Source: Dactylis glomerata
Taxonomy: Eukaryota; Streptophyta; Magnoliopsida; Poales; Poaceae
Reading direction: 5' to 3'
DNA: 64,000 nucleotides
Assembly (NCBI GenBank): GCA_007115705.1
Contig: QXEO01000232.1
Span: forward strand, 4,888,880 to 4,952,879
The notes below the pieces were generated by a model. The model was not told where the DNA came from. It saw only the letters and a list, made by a program, of their open reading frames with translations, and searched no databases. Below are positions 12,201 through 23,755 of the stretch, one piece after another; position 1 is the first letter of the stretch, and every line of letters begins with the position of its first letter. The position numbers were made by a program, and so were the translations under genes.

Positions 12201-12672
12201 AAGGACAACTCCGAATAGGTCAACAGGCTACACACCATTTTTTCTGGTGTATGGAGCAGAAGCTGTGCTTCCAACAGATGTAATACATGATGCACCAAGA
12301 GTAGTGCTATATACTGAGGAAGAGGCTAAAGAAGCCAGGGAAAATGATGTGGATCTGCTGGAAGAAGCAAGAGAAGTAACACTGTCTAGAACAACAGTAT
12401 ATCAGCAGAACCTCAGACGCTATCATGCGTAGAAGGTAAATCCAAGGAGATTCCAAGAGGGAGATCTAGTACTCCGGCTAAGGCAAGGCACAGAGGGCCG
12501 GCATAAGTTAACTCCTCCATGGGAGGGGCCATTCATTGTGAGCAGAGCCCTGCACAATGATGCCTATTATCTTATAGATGCGCAGGCCCCCAAGAAGGAC
12601 AAGGCGGACAGGTCCGGAGAAGAAACCAAGAGACCATGGAACATAGCTCTACTCCGCCCCTTTTACTCCTAA
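9208..12672 (+). pseudogene. pol: E2 reverse transcriptase, RNase H and integrase
   Basis: Continues in the same frame to TAA at 12670-12672, with one TAG at 12430-12432 that removes the last 80 codons. Domains in order: RT with CVDYTNLN and the catalytic YVDD at about 9807; RNase H with DGS near 10670 and the terminal ARAQNEAADTLSK-type region near 10990; a spacer with repeated PGT and SVPGT units (11178-11325); the integrase H2C2 zinc finger (11600-11725); and the integrase core with Asp 11806, Asp 11983 and Glu 12091 (spacing DX58D, DX35E). The C-terminal piece after the TAG ends ALLRPFYS, typical of Gypsy integrase tails, so it belongs to the same protein. All catalytic residues are present; only amber codons disable it. 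Confidence 0.92.
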
Positions 12673-13262
12673 GCAGCACAATGTATGTATTTCCATATTC
12701 TTGCTTTGTGTGCCGGCTTTTGTGCCGGCACAAGACTAATGAATGAAGTGTCGGCATCCCGAAGAGAGCGGGCACTACCTCCGAGATATATCGTTACTTA
12801 CTTTTTCATTTTATTTATATGCCGGCTGGCTTGATTTGAGTGTTTCCTATGTCGGCCTAGTAATGTGTTGGCACCAAAGGCCACTCTTCGACTCAGCTGT
12901 TGTCCGAAACCCGACTTCATGGCTAGCAAGAGTAGATGCCGGAGATTGTCGACACATGGAAAACGGCTAAGGAAATGTAAAGCAAGTGAACCGGCATTTA
13001 TGTTGTTGCTAAGAATAAAACTTGAAATGTCGGATGATTTGAAGTCTAAGTTTCAAAGTTTAAGTACTGTATGTTTAATGAAGCAACCTTGAGACTCATA
13101 CGTCGAAAGCCAAATAAGGTAGACAAGTAGCCAAGGTTGTGAAGTTGAGGAAACAGGAAAACAAACTCGGTGACTTAGCCAAAAGATGATCCGGCGTTCA
13201 TAAACAAGCAAACCGAGATAAAACTTGTTCAGCTAACAAACTTAAGGGAAATAGAGTATAAA
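12673..13262. other. E2 intergenic spacer
   Basis: Lies between the polyprotein stop and the end of the antisense gene. It has GCCGGC and CCGG clusters and no convincing reading frame. It should hold the 3' untranslated regions of two convergent transcripts. Confidence 0.6.
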
Positions 13263-16200
13263 TTACATCTGCACCCGGCATACCGGGGATCTGATAAAAC
13301 TTAAAGTTTTTGGTGCTGCAAAGTCAAGGGGCAGCGGCAGAAGCAGAGCCGCCGGCTGGAGGAGCTGTAGCAGAGGAGATGTCGGCTTCAGGAGTGCCGG
13401 ACCCAGCAGATGGAATGGAGCCATCACCTCCGCCCGGGACAGATGCCTGTTCCGGAGCATCACTGCCGGCTCTTTAGCTTCCTCTTCATCTTGGCTGGAG
13501 TCAGAGCCCTCAGCGTCGGCAAATGCCTTGGCGTCGTCCTCCTTCTCCGGCTCACGGATATCCCGGACAAAAGCATCGGTGTCGGCATAGTCCACATAAC
13601 TGTGGGCCAGTTCCCGCCAACGCCGGATGTGTTCCGGGTCCGTGGTCCAGATGGTTCCTTCGCGCACAGTGCGCAAAGTCTCCAGATCAGCTTTTTCATA
13701 CCAGGAGAGGAAGTAGCTGAGAGCTTCATCAGCTCCAACCCTCGCACCGGAATCTCGCCACTCCCTGAGGCGAACCTTGGCGAGTTGCAGATCGTTGCCG
13801 AGGTCAACAGGGTCGGTGGGAGTCCGTTGTCCCGGCCAGAGGGCAGAATATGCCTCCTGGGCGCCAAGAAAGAGTTCTTCCGTGTAAAGGGTCATGGCGT
13901 TCTTCCGGGATTGCAGGGCCAACAGCTGTTCCGACATGTCCCAGTTGCCCGAGTCAACCGGGACACCCCGGGTCTCTCGATCCAACTGCAGAGCCCTCTC
14001 AACGTCTTCGACAGAAGCGGGAAACATGTCTGAGAAATAGAAATAATGTTAGCAAAAGTGGCATATGCCGGCGTAAAGGTTATGCCGGAAAGGATCATGA
14101 TATCCCGGGTAGGGTAAGAAAAAGGATTTGAAGCTTACAGGCGAGGTCGACATTGAGCTGTGCAACTGTAACCTCCCATTTCGTTGCCTGCTCCTTCAGG
14201 CTAGTCAGTTCAGCATGGGAGTTGGAGGCATCAGTCTCGGAAGCAACGAGCAGATCCTGGGTCTTCTTCAGTTGGCCCTCCCTCTGCTCCTTCTCCTCTA
14301 GAAGCTCGGCAACCCGGCCCTTTAGTTGCTCAACTTCAACTTTGTGGGCGGCATCACGGTCGTCCAACTGCTTGGCCACATCCACTGAGGGCGTGCAGTC
14401 CTGGTGGCGGGCCTCCAGTGCAGCTTTCTCATCTGCATGGATTTGAAGTTAAGAGAATGAGAAGACAAGAAACAGAAACAAGAGTCAAAGGATTTGAAGC
14501 ACAAGTGGATTAGCAAAGAATCAGCAGGATCCGGCATACCTGTCAGCTCCTTCACCCTCTTGACAAGCTCGGTGACTTGGGCTTCGGCACCAGCTGCGGA
14601 ATGACGGTTGAAGGTTATGTGTCGGCAGATTAAGGTGTGCCGGCAAAAGATGCATGAAGAAAAAAGAAGGCAAGGCATCCGGCATATATGCCGGATGAGT
14701 TTACCTTTTTGGCGCAGTTCCAGCCGGAGCTTGCTATGCGCATCTGACAACTTCCGGTGCTCGCACACCAAGTCGTGGAACATGTCGGCGCGTGCATTGT
14801 TCATGCGCTGCAAAGGAGTTAGGATTTGAAAGGTTATGAGAAAAGTCTAGCATGCCGGTACAATTAAAGATTATATGAAGTATTGAGATTGATGGAGACC
14901 CGGCACAGGTGCTGCGCATCTATCCCGGCTCTCGGTGACTAGGATTTGAAGCTCGAATCGAGCTTATATCTCGGTCAAAAGGATTTGAAAAATGATTAAG
15001 ATGGGAGATAGATGGAGACCCGGCACAGGTGCTGCGCACCTATCCCGGCTCTCGGTGACTAGGATTTGAAGCTCGGATCGAGCTCTTGTGCCGGATAGAT
15101 AATTTGAAAAGAGCTAAGTGCAAAAGGTATTGGAAAATCCCGGATGTCCGTGTCCCGGACAGCCGACATTTTCGGGGACTGGGGATATACGTGGAGAAGA
15201 CTTACGTTGGTGGCATCGGCCACGAGGTGAAGTCTTTGCTGAAGGCTGAGGAGCTCGCAGGCGATAGAAATGGGCTTCGCAGCCAGGATGTCAGATGGAT
15301 TGCCAGTGGCCGAGGCTTCGGCCAACTTCTTGCTCCTGGAGTCCGCAGTGTCCATACTGCCGGCGTCATTCCACCTGACACAGCGCTCCTTAAGAGACCC
15401 AAGGCTCTGCTCACTTTACGTCTCCAGGGGGACGCGACCCTCAAGTTCTGGCGTGTCGAAGAAGCTGGGCCGGTAGCCAGGCCGGGAGGCTGCCCTGCCA
15501 AGATGCAGGGCCAGGGCAGAGCTGGTCCGGGATGCTGCTTTAGAAGGAGTAGTAGCGGCGGATGGTGTGCCGGGCTTGGTCGGCTGGATCTTGAGAGTCC
15601 CGGACTTGACCGGGGCAGAGGTCTTGTCCGGGGTGGAGGTCTTGGCCGGGGCAGTGGTCTTGGCTGGTGCTGGAGTCTTCAGAGCAGAGGGAGTCTTCGG
15701 CGCGGGTTGTTCCGGCGTGGCCGGTGCAGCTTGGCCAGCAGGGGAAGGTTCCGGAATAGTCTGGACTTCCGGCACTGCAGGGCCTTTTCCTTTGATATCT
15801 GTGCCAGCGCTCCTGTTGCTTGCGCCGGCATCCTCAGTAGTCCCGGCGCCGCTGATGGGCGCGCCGGAGTCTGGGGCATCTTATTGGGCTCCTGTGTCCA
15901 TGTGGACATCAGAAGCTGGAGGTTCCTGTTGAGCCCCCGAGTCCATGTGGACGTCGGGGACAGAGTTGTCTTGCTCCGGCGGAGGATCGTCCTTCGCCGG
16001 GGAGGTAGGTCTATCGGGCGCAGGCAAAGATGCCGGTGCCGGGGAGGTCGTGTGACTTGCAGATGGTATGTCGGAGGTGGCAGTTTCCGCCGGCTTGGTC
16101 ACCTTCGGGCCGCCACTCGAGCCAGAAGCTTGTTCCGGCGCAAGAGGAGCCCTGAAAGAGAGAAAACACCAAGTCAATAATCAAAGCAAGAGATATGTCG

Positions 16201-17847
16201 GAGGAAGTACATAGAAAAGAAACTTACCCCGAGGCAACAGGCCTCTGTTTCTTCGGAATAGGCACGCCAACCTTCTGCCTCTTCTGTTGCTGAGGTGTGT
16301 CGGGCTGGGGCTTCACGCCTCGCTTCCGGCCGGCACGTCCGCCGGTGGAAGGAGGTCCCTGGTTCAGAGGGGCGGCGTCGACAACCATGTCGTCCGAGAT
16401 AGCTGAGGACGGCATTGGAAAGGCGTAAGCAACAGGAGTTTCTGGAAAAGCATAAGCAAGAGGTGTCGGGCAGATAAACATCCGGGAGTCTTCATCGGAA
16501 TCGTCGTCACTCCAGTCTTGAGTGAAATGCCGGGATGAAGAGCCCTTACCCGAGGCAGCTGCAGCACGGGTGCTCCGGGGTAGCTTGTCCCAGTGATCCG
16601 GATCTTCAGCGTCCGCAGCAGTGCGGTCTGCCGCGATCTTGATCCGGGAGTTCTCCATACTCTGGAAGCTGAACTTCTGCATAATGCAAACTAAATGGGT
16701 CAGAAGCAAGAAATATGCCGGTGCAAGAAGTATGTCGGATCAAGCATTGTAAGTATGTCGGCAAATAACAAATCTCGGGTCATGCATGATAAGTATCTAT
16801 ATGCCGGACAAGAGAGTATATATCGGCCAGAGTATTTACCGTTGGGGCGGGTCGATCCCGGCTATATGGTTCAAATCCCCAGGCAAAGGTGGCCTGAGAG
16901 GACTTGCAGATGTCCTTGATCCGCCGCAGAATGTCGGCCGGAGTCAGCTCGTGTGTAGAATGCCGGGTGGGGTCCATGGGCCTGCTCATCTGGCAGATTT
17001 TGTGTGACCGGCGCTGCAGAGGAGAGACACGCCGGCTGATAAAGCATGCCACAAGATCGTTAGGGGTAAGGCCGGCATCCCGGAGCTCGCCCTTAACCCG
17101 GTGGAGCGCATTCACCGGCATCACCGAGTTCTTCGGGTTGTAGCTCCAATTCTTCATAGCCAAGGGTGGCTCGTCCACAAATGGCGGCAGGTTGAGCATA
17201 TCCACGTCGGTGGTGTTCTTGACATAGAAGAAGCTCTTCTGCCACTTCTTGCAAGATTCAAGCAGCTCCACCTTGGGGAAGTCCGAGCCCTTCCGGGACA
17301 TGATGGTGGCCGCGCCGCATAGGGTCATGGGGCGGTCCTTCTTCTCCTGGGCCGTCTCCTGCGGGTCATCCTTGCTCCGGGGCGGCTCTTGGACGACTTG
17401 CTTCCGCAGTTGGAAGTACTTCGCCCAGGCTTGGGAGAAGGGCTCTATGCCGGCGAAGCCTTCGCAGAATGCGGCGAAGGCGGATAGGATCATCACCGCG
17501 TTCGCCGGGATATGGTGAGGCTGCAGGTCGTAGGTGTCGAGGACGTCCCGGAAGAAGTCCGACGCCGGCAGGCCGAAACCCCGCTCGAAGTGGGTGATGA
17601 AGACGACTCGTTCGCCGGGTTCAGGTGCCGGCGCAATTTCCCCCGCCGGTAGCCGGCATGCAACACCCTCCGGCACTCTCCTGGTGGATGTGATCCAGGA
17701 TATGTCGGCCGGGGTAACCTCCGACCCCTCCCAGCCGGAGCGTCCTTGGACCCGGGCCGAGTTATCTTCCTCTGAGGCCGAGGTACCTGTCATGCTTGAG
17801 GAGGCCATCTGGGTGGCCGGAACAAGGCGTGATAGCCGGAGTCCCAT
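13263..17847 (-). pseudogene. E2 antisense spliced gene, Transposase_28-like ('putative gypsy type transposon') protein
   Basis: Seven coding exons on the minus strand can be read, each with GT/AG ends and matching phase: 17847-16840, 16676-16228, 16151-15206, 14807-14705, 14593-14540, 14432-14139 and 14029-13263 (introns 163, 76, 398, 111, 107 and 109 nt). The joined frame is 1207 codons including its terminal stop. The N-terminus (residues about 60-260) resembles the 'putative gypsy type transposon' family, with FERGFGLPASDFFRDVL. The middle is Pro/Ala/Thr-rich and disordered. Exons 4-6 form a heptad-like coiled coil (QLKGRVAELLEEKEQREGQL near 14300). The C-terminus is acidic. Two in-frame TAA codons (15881-15883 and 15416-15418) interrupt exon 3. 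Near 13465-13490 a one-base frameshift may have changed the tail; the other frame reads a Gly/Ser/Pro-rich end stopping near 13337. The function is unknown. Confidence 0.82.
14881..15090. repeat. 120-bp tandem duplication in antisense intron
   Basis: Two copies with an exact 120-bp period: the block starting GATGGAGACCCGGCACAGG occurs at 14891 and again at 15011, with few differences over about 80 bases. It lies in the fourth intron of the antisense coding region (14808-15205). Confidence 0.85.
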
Positions 17848-18140
17848 GATGTTATTCCTATCAAGGCCGGAGAAAAGAGGGAGGTTAGTCTCTCCGGCAT
17901 ACCGCTCTCACCAATGTTAGCAGAAATAGAGGATCTACCATAGCAGTTAAAATCGGAAACAAAACACGGAAATAGGTTCTACGCGAGAACATCTGTGAAC
18001 TGTAGAAGAGCTTCTCTGGCAATGCTAGTCGAGGCAAGAAGATACTATGAAGAGAAACTGCTAAAGATCTAAGCATGCAGTGATACCGGAACAAGGCTGC
18101 GAAAAAAGCGTGCAAGAGGAAGAACGGAGGATGAACTTAC

Positions 18141-18380
18141 CGAAGCTTGGCCGGCGGCGATGGAGCGGCGGCGAGCGTGCAGAGGAAGATTCGATCCCAC
18201 AGCAATGTTGCAGAGAGAAGAGGCGGCGGCGGCGTCGTCGACGGGAATGTCGGACGTCGTCGAGCGTCGGCGCCGGCGTGGAGTAGGACGGCGGCGGTGC
18301 TCCTTCGCTGTCCTTCGGTCCGGCGAGGAAGCGCGAGAGGCAGAAGAACGGAGGAAGAAGAAGGCACTATGGGGGTAAAA
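18141..18380 (-). other. E2 antisense gene leader exon
   Basis: Predicted untranslated first exon on the minus strand. It starts about 30 bases after the TATA box at 18405-18412, has no ATG in the sense of the antisense transcript, and ends at a donor (AGCTTCG/GTAAGTTC, exon end 18141). The matching acceptor TTGATAG/G puts exon 2 at 17857, ten bases before the start codon. It is CG-rich with many CGCCG units, unlike the rest of E2. Confidence 0.65.
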
Positions 18381-18404
18381 AGAGCAAGTTTACCCCCACC
18401 CCCG

Positions 18405-18412
18405 TATTTATA
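18405..18412 (-). promoter_or_regulatory. TATA box of E2 antisense gene
   Basis: The minus strand reads GGTATAAATACGGGGG, a textbook plant TATA box (TATAAATA). It is placed correctly for the leader exon at 18141-18380 and the splice pattern downstream. Confidence 0.75.
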
Positions 18413-18873
18413 CCGAAGAGGCCAAGGTCGTGGGGAGTGTTCCACTACCCCGACCGTTTCTGCGAGAGATCGCCACGTGGCGGCACGGAGTGGGGCGGCG
18501 GCTATTGTAACCGTGCCACCAGGCAATGATGATGGGGCGTAACTGCGCTGTGAACCATCACATGGTGTGACCGTTCGAGGTGGCAGGGCAGTTGCAAGTT
18601 TCGATGCAAACTGTCAGGCCTGGCTTCTCGAGGAAGTCTCATCTATATGCCGGCGTGGCTGCCCGGAGAATAAGTTCCGTCCGGAATACCCTTAGGGCCG
18701 GCCGGAATAACCTTTGGAGAAGGAACAGTAGCCGGTATATGTGTGGATGTCCCGGCATATAATTTGATAGTCGGGATATAACGGAGAACCGAGATATACT
18801 GAAAAGAAGATATGTTGAACCTGCCAAGGCCCCTCAGTCAAGACTGGGGGACCTCGACAGCTTCGGGGACTAA
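18413..18873 (+). other. E2 region between antisense promoter and 3' LTR, with PPT
   Basis: Non-coding. On the minus strand it would be the upstream promoter of the antisense gene. On the plus strand it ends with purine-rich AAGACTGGGGGA (18839-18850) and TTCGGGGACTAA just before the 3' LTR. One of these is the polypurine tract for plus-strand priming. Confidence 0.6.
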
Positions 18874-19802
18874 TGTCGGGGGGATGACCCCCGGTAGGGT
18901 CAAGAGACTAGAAAGATACAAGGACTATGGTTGATCTTATGCCGGACTATCAGGGAAGGGCCTGGCCGGGATATTTGGGCATCGGCCATGCCAGGATATT
19001 TTGTGTATCCCGGCTGGTGTCCGGATATACCGGTATAACCGGGATACTTATTGAGGAGTGCCGGCATATACATAGATATGCCGGCCTAACTTATATGTCA
19101 TATCGTGCAGGAGCAAGGTAGCCGGATTACCTGACCTTCATAGGTCGATGGCCCGGCATATAGGTCCAGGGTATGTCCAACGGTCATATCCGGGATATAT
19201 AAGTCAGCTAAAGTGTCCAATCCCTACAATCAAGGAGAGGTTCTGCCAAGTATGGAGAGAGATCATGGTGACAGGGTGCACAGTGGTGGTCTACCTACCC
19301 TTACTGTGCACAAGTACAGCCCTTACCTCACAGAGGTAAGGTCACAGTTCAGGAGGTACAAGGTACAGTGATGTGGAGTCCCATCGAGAGCAATCAGGGA
19401 GGAAGTCAAGGGTCTCTGCCTTCGTCAACAAGTCCTATTTGGAGTGTAGTTGGTGTCTTCCGGTCTCTTGTGACCGTTGTAACCCTGGCCACCACTATAT
19501 AAGGTGGCACAGGGAGCCCTAGTAAAGGGTTGGTCACTCTGTGTTCCTACACATAGCAGTTCATCTTCCTCCTCTAGCAGAGAGCTTGGAAGCACCATTA
19601 TTGTGTACTCCATCGTTCCAGATATATAACCAGTAGAGCAGGAGTAGGGGTGTTATCTCCTTACGAGAGCCCCGAACCTGGGTAGATCAGTGTTCCTTTC
19701 TGTCGTGCTCTTTAGCTCGTTCCCCTCTCCCGAATCCTCCAGCATCTAGTTCGGCCCCCATTTAAGCCATCCTATGGCATATGTTGTTTCACCACGACGA
19801 CA
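18874..19802 (+). repeat. E2 3' LTR
   Basis: 929 bp, the same length as the 5' LTR, ending CACGACGACA, followed by the TSD GATAT at 19803-19807. The TATA box is at about 19496-19503. Confidence 0.93.
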
Positions 19803-20380
19803 GATATGTCTTAGATTCATCAGTTAGTCCATTATAAAATATATCAAGGAGTTCATTTTTAGGCAATGGCTCTTTAGGCAAAGCTCTAATTAAAGAACAA
19901 AACCTTGTCCAAGATTCAGGCAATATCTCTCCTTTTCCCTGTTCAAAGTCAAAGATTTTCTACACAGCAGCATGTTGAGCACTAGCAGGAAAATATTTCT
20001 GAAAGAAAGCATTAACCAAAGCAATAGGACTATGAATAGATCCAAGAGACAAGCTATTAAACCAAGTTTTAGCTGCATCTTTCAACGAGAAAGGAAAAAT
20101 CTTAGCAACAAAGTAAGTGTGAAGCTTAATATCATCAGAAAACAAATTACTCAAAGTAGAAAGCTCATTCATGTGCTCCATAGCACTTTCATTCTCAGTA
20201 CCACAAAAAGGCTCTTTCTCAACAATAGATATGTAAGATAAATCTAAAGAGAAATCATAATCCTTGTCTCTAATATTTATAGGAGAAGCAGCAAACTTAG
20301 GATCAGGAGACAATTTATATCTAATAGCATGTCTCGCTAGAAGTTCCTTAACAGCTTTAGCATCATGAGTAGCACGAGCT
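19803..20380 (-). pseudogene. E1 gag piece 2: central gag domain
   Basis: On the minus strand this continues from the piece at 28157-28518 (E3 removed) and runs into 3007-4728 (E2 removed). It contains the main retrotransposon-gag fold (YFVAKIFPFSL, AAKTWFNSLS, FFQKYFPASAQ). An amber codon at 19960-19962 replaces the CAG that both E3 and F keep at the same codon. Confidence 0.88.
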
Positions 20381-21777
20381 TGATGACCCACAAGTATAGG
20401 GGATCGCAACAGTCTTCGAGGGAAGTATTACCCAAATTTATTGATTCGACACAAGGGGAGCCAAAGAATATATGTAAGCCTTAACAGATGAGTTGTCAAT
20501 TCAGCTGCACCTGGAAACAGTCTTGCTCGCAGTGGTTTATCAGTAGCAACAGTTTTATAGTGGTGACAGTAGTGAAACAGTAATAGCAGTAATAAAATAG
20601 CAGCAGTAATAGTAACAGTTGTAAATAGTAGGAACAAATACTGTAGGCATAGGGATGGATTACGGGCGTTGCATGGATAAGATAATTCATGAAATCAATG
20701 AGACATGGACATTGCAGATAAATAATGATAAAGCATCCTAGTACAAACAATCATAGGCATGTGTTCCGTATATAGTCGTACGTGCTCACAAGGAGAAACT
20801 TGCACGACATCTTTTGTCCTACCAGCCTGTTGCAGCAGGGCCTCAAGGGAAACTACTGGTAATTAAGGTACTCCTTTTAATAGAGTACCGGAGCAAAGCA
20901 TTAGCACTCGGTGAACACATGTGATCCTCACATCATAGCCATCCCCTCCGGTTATCCCAATTTCTGTCACTTTGGGGCCTCGGGTTCCGGACAACAATAT
21001 GTGTATACAACTTGTAGGTAAGACCATAAACAACAAGTATCATCATAGAAATAATAACATGTTCAGATCTGAAATCATGGCACTCGGGCCCAAAGTGACA
21101 AGCATTAAGCACAACAAGTTGCAACAATGTCATAGGCACTAAATAAAGATACTAGGCACTATGCCCTATCAATCTCATATCAAATTACATGAACAATCTC
21201 ATCCAATCCCTACCATCCCCTCACCTACAGCGGGGGAATTACTCACACATGGATGGGGGAGTCATGGATGGTCAATGGAGGAGCGTCGGTGGTGATGGTG
21301 ATGAAGATCTCCTCCGAATCCCCGTCCCGGCAGGGTGCCAGAACAGAGTTTCTGGTTCCGAATCGCGGTTTCTGATGGCGGCGGCGCAGGGGAAGTCTAT
21401 CTGGGAAAAATGCGGTCTCCCCGATATTATGTCGTCAGAGGGTATATGTAGGCGAGAGGGTAGGCCGAGAGGGCTGCTGGGGCCTCCTCATGCCAGGGTG
21501 GCGCGGCCAGGGCTGGGCCGCGCCACCAGTGTGTGAGGAGCCCTCAGGCCTTCTCTCCGTCCTGTCTTCTGGCTCCGTGGGTCTTCTGGTGAAATAGGAT
21601 TTTTGATGATTTTTCCCGAATTTTTACTGGAAGTTGGATTTCTGCACAAAAACGAGACACCAGAGTAATTCTGCTGAAAACAGCGTCAGTCCGTGTTAGT
21701 TGCATTCAAAACACACAAATTAGAGGAGAAACAATAGCAAAAGTGTTCGGGAAAGTAGATACGTTTTGGACGTATCA
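20381..21777 (-). repeat. E3 3' LTR
   Basis: 1397 bp. The minus strand starts TGATACGTCC at 21777 and ends GGTCATCA at 20381. The PPT lies next to it on the right (CTCCCCCCAAGCTT at 21779-21792), showing it is the 3' LTR of the element to its right. Confidence 0.92.
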
Positions 21778-21796
21778 ACTCCCCCCAAGCTTAGCT

Positions 21797-21818
21797 AATT
21801 GCTTGTCCTCAAGCAATT
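21797..21818 (-). repeat. Pre-PPT stem-loop (E3)
   Basis: Perfect 9-bp stem, AATTGCTTG with CAAGCAATT, around an AGGA loop in the sense strand, a few bases before the PPT. Counterparts: F 44631-44648, H 51258-51269, M 54873-54884 and G 61824-61837. Confidence 0.8.
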
Positions 21819-22469
21819 CAGTTAACAACTGAGAGCGATAAAAGAAACTTTCACGAACACATTTGCTCATATGATGTATATATACTAACTATGTGATCAA
21901 GTACTCAGGCAATTCCTAATAAGAAATATGCAACTAATGTCACCTCATAGTCAAGCAAACTATGAAAGAGTGCCAATGGACTAATAACAAGTAACATGTA
22001 CATAAGAAGCTACAAGATTGTAATATGCATAGATGATATGAAAGAGTGGTATCCCGCTTGCCTTTATTTGTAGAGCAAAACATAAATGCTGAGGCACCTC
22101 TGAAGTTCAAGAGAAGACTAGAAGTAGAAATATCAAAGATACAAGCATCAAAGTTATACCACAATTAACCGTGTTCTGGGACAAGCACATTACACTAAGA
22201 ATAACAGCTATGCTCTCAAGAAGTGCTTAAAGTTAGAAGATGGTGACTCAACATAAAAGCAAACGAATGGCCCTTCGCAGAGGGAAGCAGGGATTTAACA
22301 TGTGCTAGAGCTTTTCATTTGTAAAACAGAGATACAAATTTATTTTGAGAGGTTGTTGTTCTATGTCAACGACTAGCAATGGGGACTTGCTATCTTCCAT
22401 AATAAACAAGTGAGAGCGGTTCCGAGTTCTTTGAAATTTTGGCACATTGGTGCTCTTTTGTAAAGCTTT

Positions 22470-22561
22470 GGCACTCCTCCCCACCTTTTTCCTTTCTCAA
22501 ACCATGGCTAACCGATTCCATCGGGTGCCCACCAAATTTCACATTCCATTGGAGAAGTGCC
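22470..22561 (-). repeat. Conserved hairpin of about 90 nt (E3)
   Basis: In the sense (minus) strand the arms are GGCACTTCTCC and GGAGGAGTGCC. The one change from other copies (C to T) keeps pairing as U-G in RNA. An inner hairpin CCGAT-GGA-ATCGG is intact. Copies: 43887-43978, 50510-50597 and 61065-61157. Confidence 0.8.
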
Positions 22562-23755
22562 TTTTTTCTTTCTTTTAGAATAAGATTATAGTGGTCTGAC
22601 CAGGTCCCTTGCAAAATTAATGACGAGCAGATGAAGCTGCCTAATCTAGGGGTACTTAATTTAATATGGAAGATAGCAACTCCGACCACTACGTCCCCAT
22701 GAGCTAAAAACAGTGGCACAAAATGAGAAGTAGTTGAAAGTTTTGAAAGGTAGCACATGAAAATTTACTTGGAATGGCTTACAAATACCATGCATAGGAA
22801 TTTATAGTGGACTCTTTGGAAGACTTGGTTTTTGGTAATTGGATGCACGAGTAGAGCTCATACTCAGTACAAGTGAAGGCTAGCAAAAGACTGGGAAGCA
22901 ACAATCGAGACAACAATAACTGTCATAATCATGCTTGCGACAAAACAAAATTAATATAGGCATAAAAATGATACAAGAACTCTGAGGCAAAGTAAATCAT
23001 CGAGGCTTAATTGACTTTATGTTTAGTCATGTGCATGCTTGAGCATGTGCCAAGTCAATTCAAATGAAGCTTTCAGAGGAGGATACCACAATATCATACC
23101 ATATTATGAATAAAACAATGCATGCAAGCGTCTACATGACATGCTACAAGCTAATAGTAAATTGAAACTAATCATATGAGAGCAAGAACTACAAAGCATC
23201 CATTAGATAACATATACCTTACATGAACCGACTAAGCATGTCCACATAAATGAGTATATGTACAAAAATGAAAACAAATAGAGTTCATACCAGCCTCTTA
23301 CCACATCTCGGATTGTCATATATCGTCATTATTGCTCTTCACTTGTGTGGCTTCAATAATATAAAGTGATTACCAAGCTCCAATGGAGTAATGGGGGACT
23401 GAACTCTGCAACAAACTTTACAAAACCGAAGAAGAACAACAAATATTTTTGTGTTTTCGATTTTTGAAACAAAGGCAGAAGGAAATAGCAAACAAAGCAA
23501 AATATTTTTGGATTTTTCAAATAGCAAACCGAAAATAGCAAATAAAGCAAACCAAAGGTAGAAAACTAAAGAACCAAACAAAGAGAAACAACGGAAATAT
23601 TTTTGGTCTTTTTGTGTTTTGAAAATAAGAATAAGAACACTAGAGAAGGCGAAACATGAATATACAAAGGTCCGACAAAATATGATATGTAGATGAGTGA
23701 ATCGTCGGCGTACCTCCCCCCAAGCTTAGGCTTTTGGCCTAAGTGGAGATCAATT

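Larger units (their letters stand above)
4729..19802 (+). mobile_element. E2: complete Tat/Retand-type Gypsy element with antisense gene
   Basis: A 15,074-bp element with two 929-bp LTRs (4729-5657 and 18874-19802) ending TGTCG...CGACA, flanked by TSD GATAT (4724-4728 and 19803-19807). By eye the LTRs differ at about 11 positions (about 1.2%), so the insertion is recent. PBS is at 5660-5676, the polyprotein frame at 5686-12672, and an antisense spliced gene at 13263-18380. Gene order protease, RT, RNase H, integrase defines Ty3/Gypsy. The extra antisense gene downstream of integrase fits the Tat/Retand lineage, where such ORFs are known (Grande). The element is unusually rich in CCGG and GCCGGC. 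Confidence 0.93.
21778..23755 (-). other. E3 3' non-coding tail
   Basis: No protein supported. It holds, from the LTR outward: the PPT (21779-21792), the pre-PPT stem-loop (21797-21818), the roughly 90-nt conserved hairpin (22470-22561), the conserved CAGTCTTTTGCTAGCC block (about 22880) and the post-ORF2 hairpin with G-run (about 23715-23745). It is nearly collinear with 42688-44669 of F. Confidence 0.75.

Noticed and set aside
18137..18542. Overlapping open frames of 130 codons on both strands
   Set aside because: They come from CG-rich composition around the antisense leader exon; one runs across the TATA box and none resembles a protein.
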